Assembly: GCA_023819375.1 (NCBI GenBank)
Contig: JAMWDI010000004.1
Coordinates: 1 to 64,000 of the forward strand
Length of the DNA: 64,000 nt
Source of the DNA: Candidatus Omnitrophota bacterium
Lineage (GTDB): Bacteria; Ratteibacteria; UBA8468; B48-G9; JAFGKM01
Direction of reading: 5' to 3'
Made by a program: the position numbers and the translations under genes. The notes under the pieces are model-generated. The model was not told the origin of the DNA. It searched no databases and was given only the letters and a program-made list of their open reading frames with translations. This document shows positions 62,366-64,000 of the stretch, piece after piece (positions within the stretch are counted from its first letter, which is position 1; each line of letters starts with the position of its first letter).

Positions 62366-63325
62366 ATGGAGATAACAAAGGAACTTGCAATTAAACTTTT
62401 AAAACAAATGATGCAAATAAGACAATTTGAGGATATGATAATGGAATTGCTTGCAAAAAATATTGCAGAGGGTGGCTCCCATTTATATGCAGGAATGGAA
62501 GCAGTTGCAGTTGGTGCAATTTCTGTTATAAATCCAGACGATTATATTACAAGTACACACAGAGGACATGGACATGCAATTGCAAAAGATGGTGATTTAA
62601 AAGCCCTTATGGCTGAAATTCTTGGGAAAAAAACAGGTGTTTGTAAAGGTAAAGGAGGTTCTTTACATTTAGCAGATCTTTCAAAAGGAAATCTTGGTGC
62701 AAATGGTATAGTTGGTGGTGGAATAGGAATTGCAACAGGAGCAGGTCTGTCAATTAAATTACAGAAACAGAATAAAGTTGTTCTATGTTTTTTTGGAGAT
62801 GGTGCAACAAATAATGGAATATTTTTTGAATGCTTAAATATGGCTTCTTTATGGAAATTGCCAGTTGTTTATATATGTGAAAATAATAAATATGCAATGA
62901 GTGTATCTGTTGAAAGATCCCATGCAGTTAAGGATTTGACAAAAAAAGCACTTGCATTTGATATGCCTGCTGAAAGTGTTGATGGTCAGGATGTACTTGC
63001 TGTGAGAGAAGTTGTTGGGAAATGGGTAAATTATGCAAGACAGGGAAATGGACCGAGTTTTATTGTTGCAAATACTTATAGATATTATGGACACAGTAGA
63101 AGTGACCCAAGAGTTTATAGGACAAGAGAAGAGGAAAAATTCTGGAGGGAAAGAGATCCAATAATAATTTTTTCAAATAAGATGAAAGAAATGGGGATTT
63201 TAACAGAGGAAGAAATAAATTTAATTGAAGAGGAAGTCAGAAAAGAAATAGAAGAAGCAGTTGATTTTGCCATAAAAAGTCCTTATCCTGAACCTGAAGA
63301 ACTTTATACTGATTTGTATGTTTGA
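62366..63325 (+). CDS. 2-oxo-acid (pyruvate/acetoin) dehydrogenase E1 component, alpha subunit
   Basis: 319 residues, the short form seen in AcoA and E1 alpha of many bacteria. The thiamine-diphosphate motif [20 protein letters not shown] ends with the Asn-rich [27 protein letters not shown] and [11 protein letters not shown] are typical. AAAGGAG precedes the ATG. The neighbour with zinc alcohol dehydrogenase recalls acetoin/butanediol clusters, but pyruvate dehydrogenase is equally possible. Confidence 0.92.
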   Translation: MEITKELAIKLLKQMMQIRQFEDMIMELLAKNIAEGGSHLYAGMEAVAVGAISVINPDDYITSTHRGHGHAIAKDGDLKALMAEILGKKTGVCKGKGGSLHLADLSKGNLGANGIVGGGIGIATGAGLSIKLQKQNKVVLCFFGDGATNNGIFFECLNMASLWKLPVVYICENNKYAMSVSVERSHAVKDLTKKALAFDMPAESVDGQDVLAVREVVGKWVNYARQGNGPSFIVANTYRYYGHSRSDPRVYRTREEEKFWRERDPIIIFSNKMKEMGILTEEEINLIEEEVRKEIEEAVDFAIKSPYPEPEELYTDLYV

Positions 63326-63348
63326 AAAGAAATAAAAGGGAGTCAAAG

Positions 63349-64000
63349 ATGAGAATTATTACTTACAGGCAGGCATTGAATGAAGCACTTGATGAAGAAA
63401 TGGCAAGGGATGAAAGAGTTTTTTTATTGGGAGAAGATATTGCAATTTATGGTGGTGCATATGGAGTTACTGCAGGATTGTGGCAAAAATATGGAGACCA
63501 AAGGGTTATTGATACACCTATTTCAGAAAATGCTATTGTTGGAGTTGCTCTTGGTGCTGCTATAACTGGGATGCGTCCTGTTGCAGAAATTATGTATATT
63601 GACTTTATTGGACTTTGTATGGATCAATTAAATAATCAGGTCGCAAAGATAAGATATATGTTTGGAGGGAAATGTACTGTTCCACTCGTAATAAGAACAG
63701 AAGGAGGAGCAGGAAGAAGTCTTGGAGCACATCATTCACAGAGTTTGGAAGCCTGGTTAATTCATATACCTGGAATAAAAGTCGTTATGCCCTCTACTCC
63801 TTATGATGCAAAAGGACTTTTGAAATCTGCAATAAGAGATGATAATCCTGTTGTATTTATTGAACATAAAATGCTTTACAATACAAAAGGAGAAGTTCCT
63901 GAGGAAGAATATCTTGTTCCTATTGGTGTTGCAGATATAAAAAGAGAAGGGAAAGATGTTACAATTGTTACATATTCAAGAATGGTTTTGTTTTCTTTGG
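63349..64000 (+). CDS. 2-oxo-acid (pyruvate/acetoin) dehydrogenase E1 component, beta subunit (3' truncated)
   Basis: The ATG at 63349 follows AAAAGGGAG and the frame is open to the end of the window (217 codons). [72 protein letters not shown] and [20 protein letters not shown] match AcoB/PdhB. It forms the alpha2beta2 E1 with the preceding gene. The C-terminal third is missing from the window. Confidence 0.93.
   Translation, partial: MRIITYRQALNEALDEEMARDERVFLLGEDIAIYGGAYGVTAGLWQKYGDQRVIDTPISENAIVGVALGAAITGMRPVAEIMYIDFIGLCMDQLNNQVAKIRYMFGGKCTVPLVIRTEGGAGRSLGAHHSQSLEAWLIHIPGIKVVMPSTPYDAKGLLKSAIRDDNPVVFIEHKMLYNTKGEVPEEEYLVPIGVADIKREGKDVTIVTYSRMVLFSL

Noticed and set aside
1-64000. CRISPR arrays, rRNA genes or intact transposases
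   Set aside because: No regularly spaced repeats, no conserved rRNA segments and no transposase motifs were seen on either strand. The only integrase-like gene is the housekeeping Xer recombinase.

Overview
The window is about 64 kb of AT-rich, densely packed bacterial chromosome. The cell envelope is diderm: a TonB-dependent receptor, a TonB protein, lipoproteins, a BamE-like protein and M48 proteases are all present. Three type II-style prepilins of the [12 protein letters not shown] / H-x-DG type, paired DUF4838-type glycosidase-like proteins, CBM9-like domains and a CFI-box C-terminus resemble Lentisphaerae, Planctomycetes or Omnitrophota-related lineages of the PVC neighbourhood. That placement is inference, with no marker phylogeny behind it. 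TGA is an ordinary stop.

Layout. 1-5514: carbohydrate cluster (tail of a DUF4091-like gene, two DUF4838 proteins). 5719-9399: class IV aminotransferase, antisense tRNA-Arg, MFS transporter, MBL/beta-CASP RNA hydrolase. 9396-19293 (minus): YchF-like GTPase, glyQ, tRNA-Leu, GH130 phosphorylase, a 59-residue membrane protein, a TPR lipoprotein, a pseudo-M28 peptidase fused to an FtsX-like permease, and an OPT transporter. 19430-26179: a decayed gene, then a cobalamin riboswitch controlling a six-gene B12 uptake operon (btuB, tonB, btuF, cobO, btuC, btuD). 26176-32709: cysS, a PD40 propeller protein with CFI-box, pyrR-pyrB and a UvrD-type helicase. 32716-38671: sugar-responsive-looking locus (GntR/LacI regulator with a 20-bp palindromic operator, prepilin, giant CBM9 glycosidase-like protein, wrecked Gfo/Idh/MocA oxidoreductase). 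38727-51644: ion permease, pyrC, BamE-like lipoprotein, M48 lipoprotein protease, TauE exporter, flavodoxin, ileS, a NYN nuclease with a translin-family protein, larB, htpX and a membrane protein with a spermidine-synthase-like domain. 51759-55143: TMTC-like O-glycosyltransferase with TPRs and two tandem prepilins. 55283-60091: hisB, TM2-like protein, xerC/D, and on the minus strand rpmH-rnpA-yidD-yidC and tRNA-Ala-surE. 60156-64000: mannitol-type dehydrogenase, zinc alcohol dehydrogenase and the two E1 subunits of a 2-oxo-acid (pyruvate or acetoin) dehydrogenase, the last cut by the window end.

Expression style. Many promoters are close to TTGACA-N16/17-TATAAT and sit only 9-12 bases before a start codon with no Shine-Dalgarno sequence, implying leaderless mRNAs. 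Two genes (GH130 and surE) begin 7-9 bases after the 3' end of a tRNA. Other genes (prepilins, btuB, flavodoxin, MBL hydrolase) have strong AGGAGG sites. Convergent genes often overlap by a few bases and lack terminators. Three tRNAs, one riboswitch and three clear intrinsic terminators were found; no CRISPR array, rRNA or intact insertion sequence was seen.
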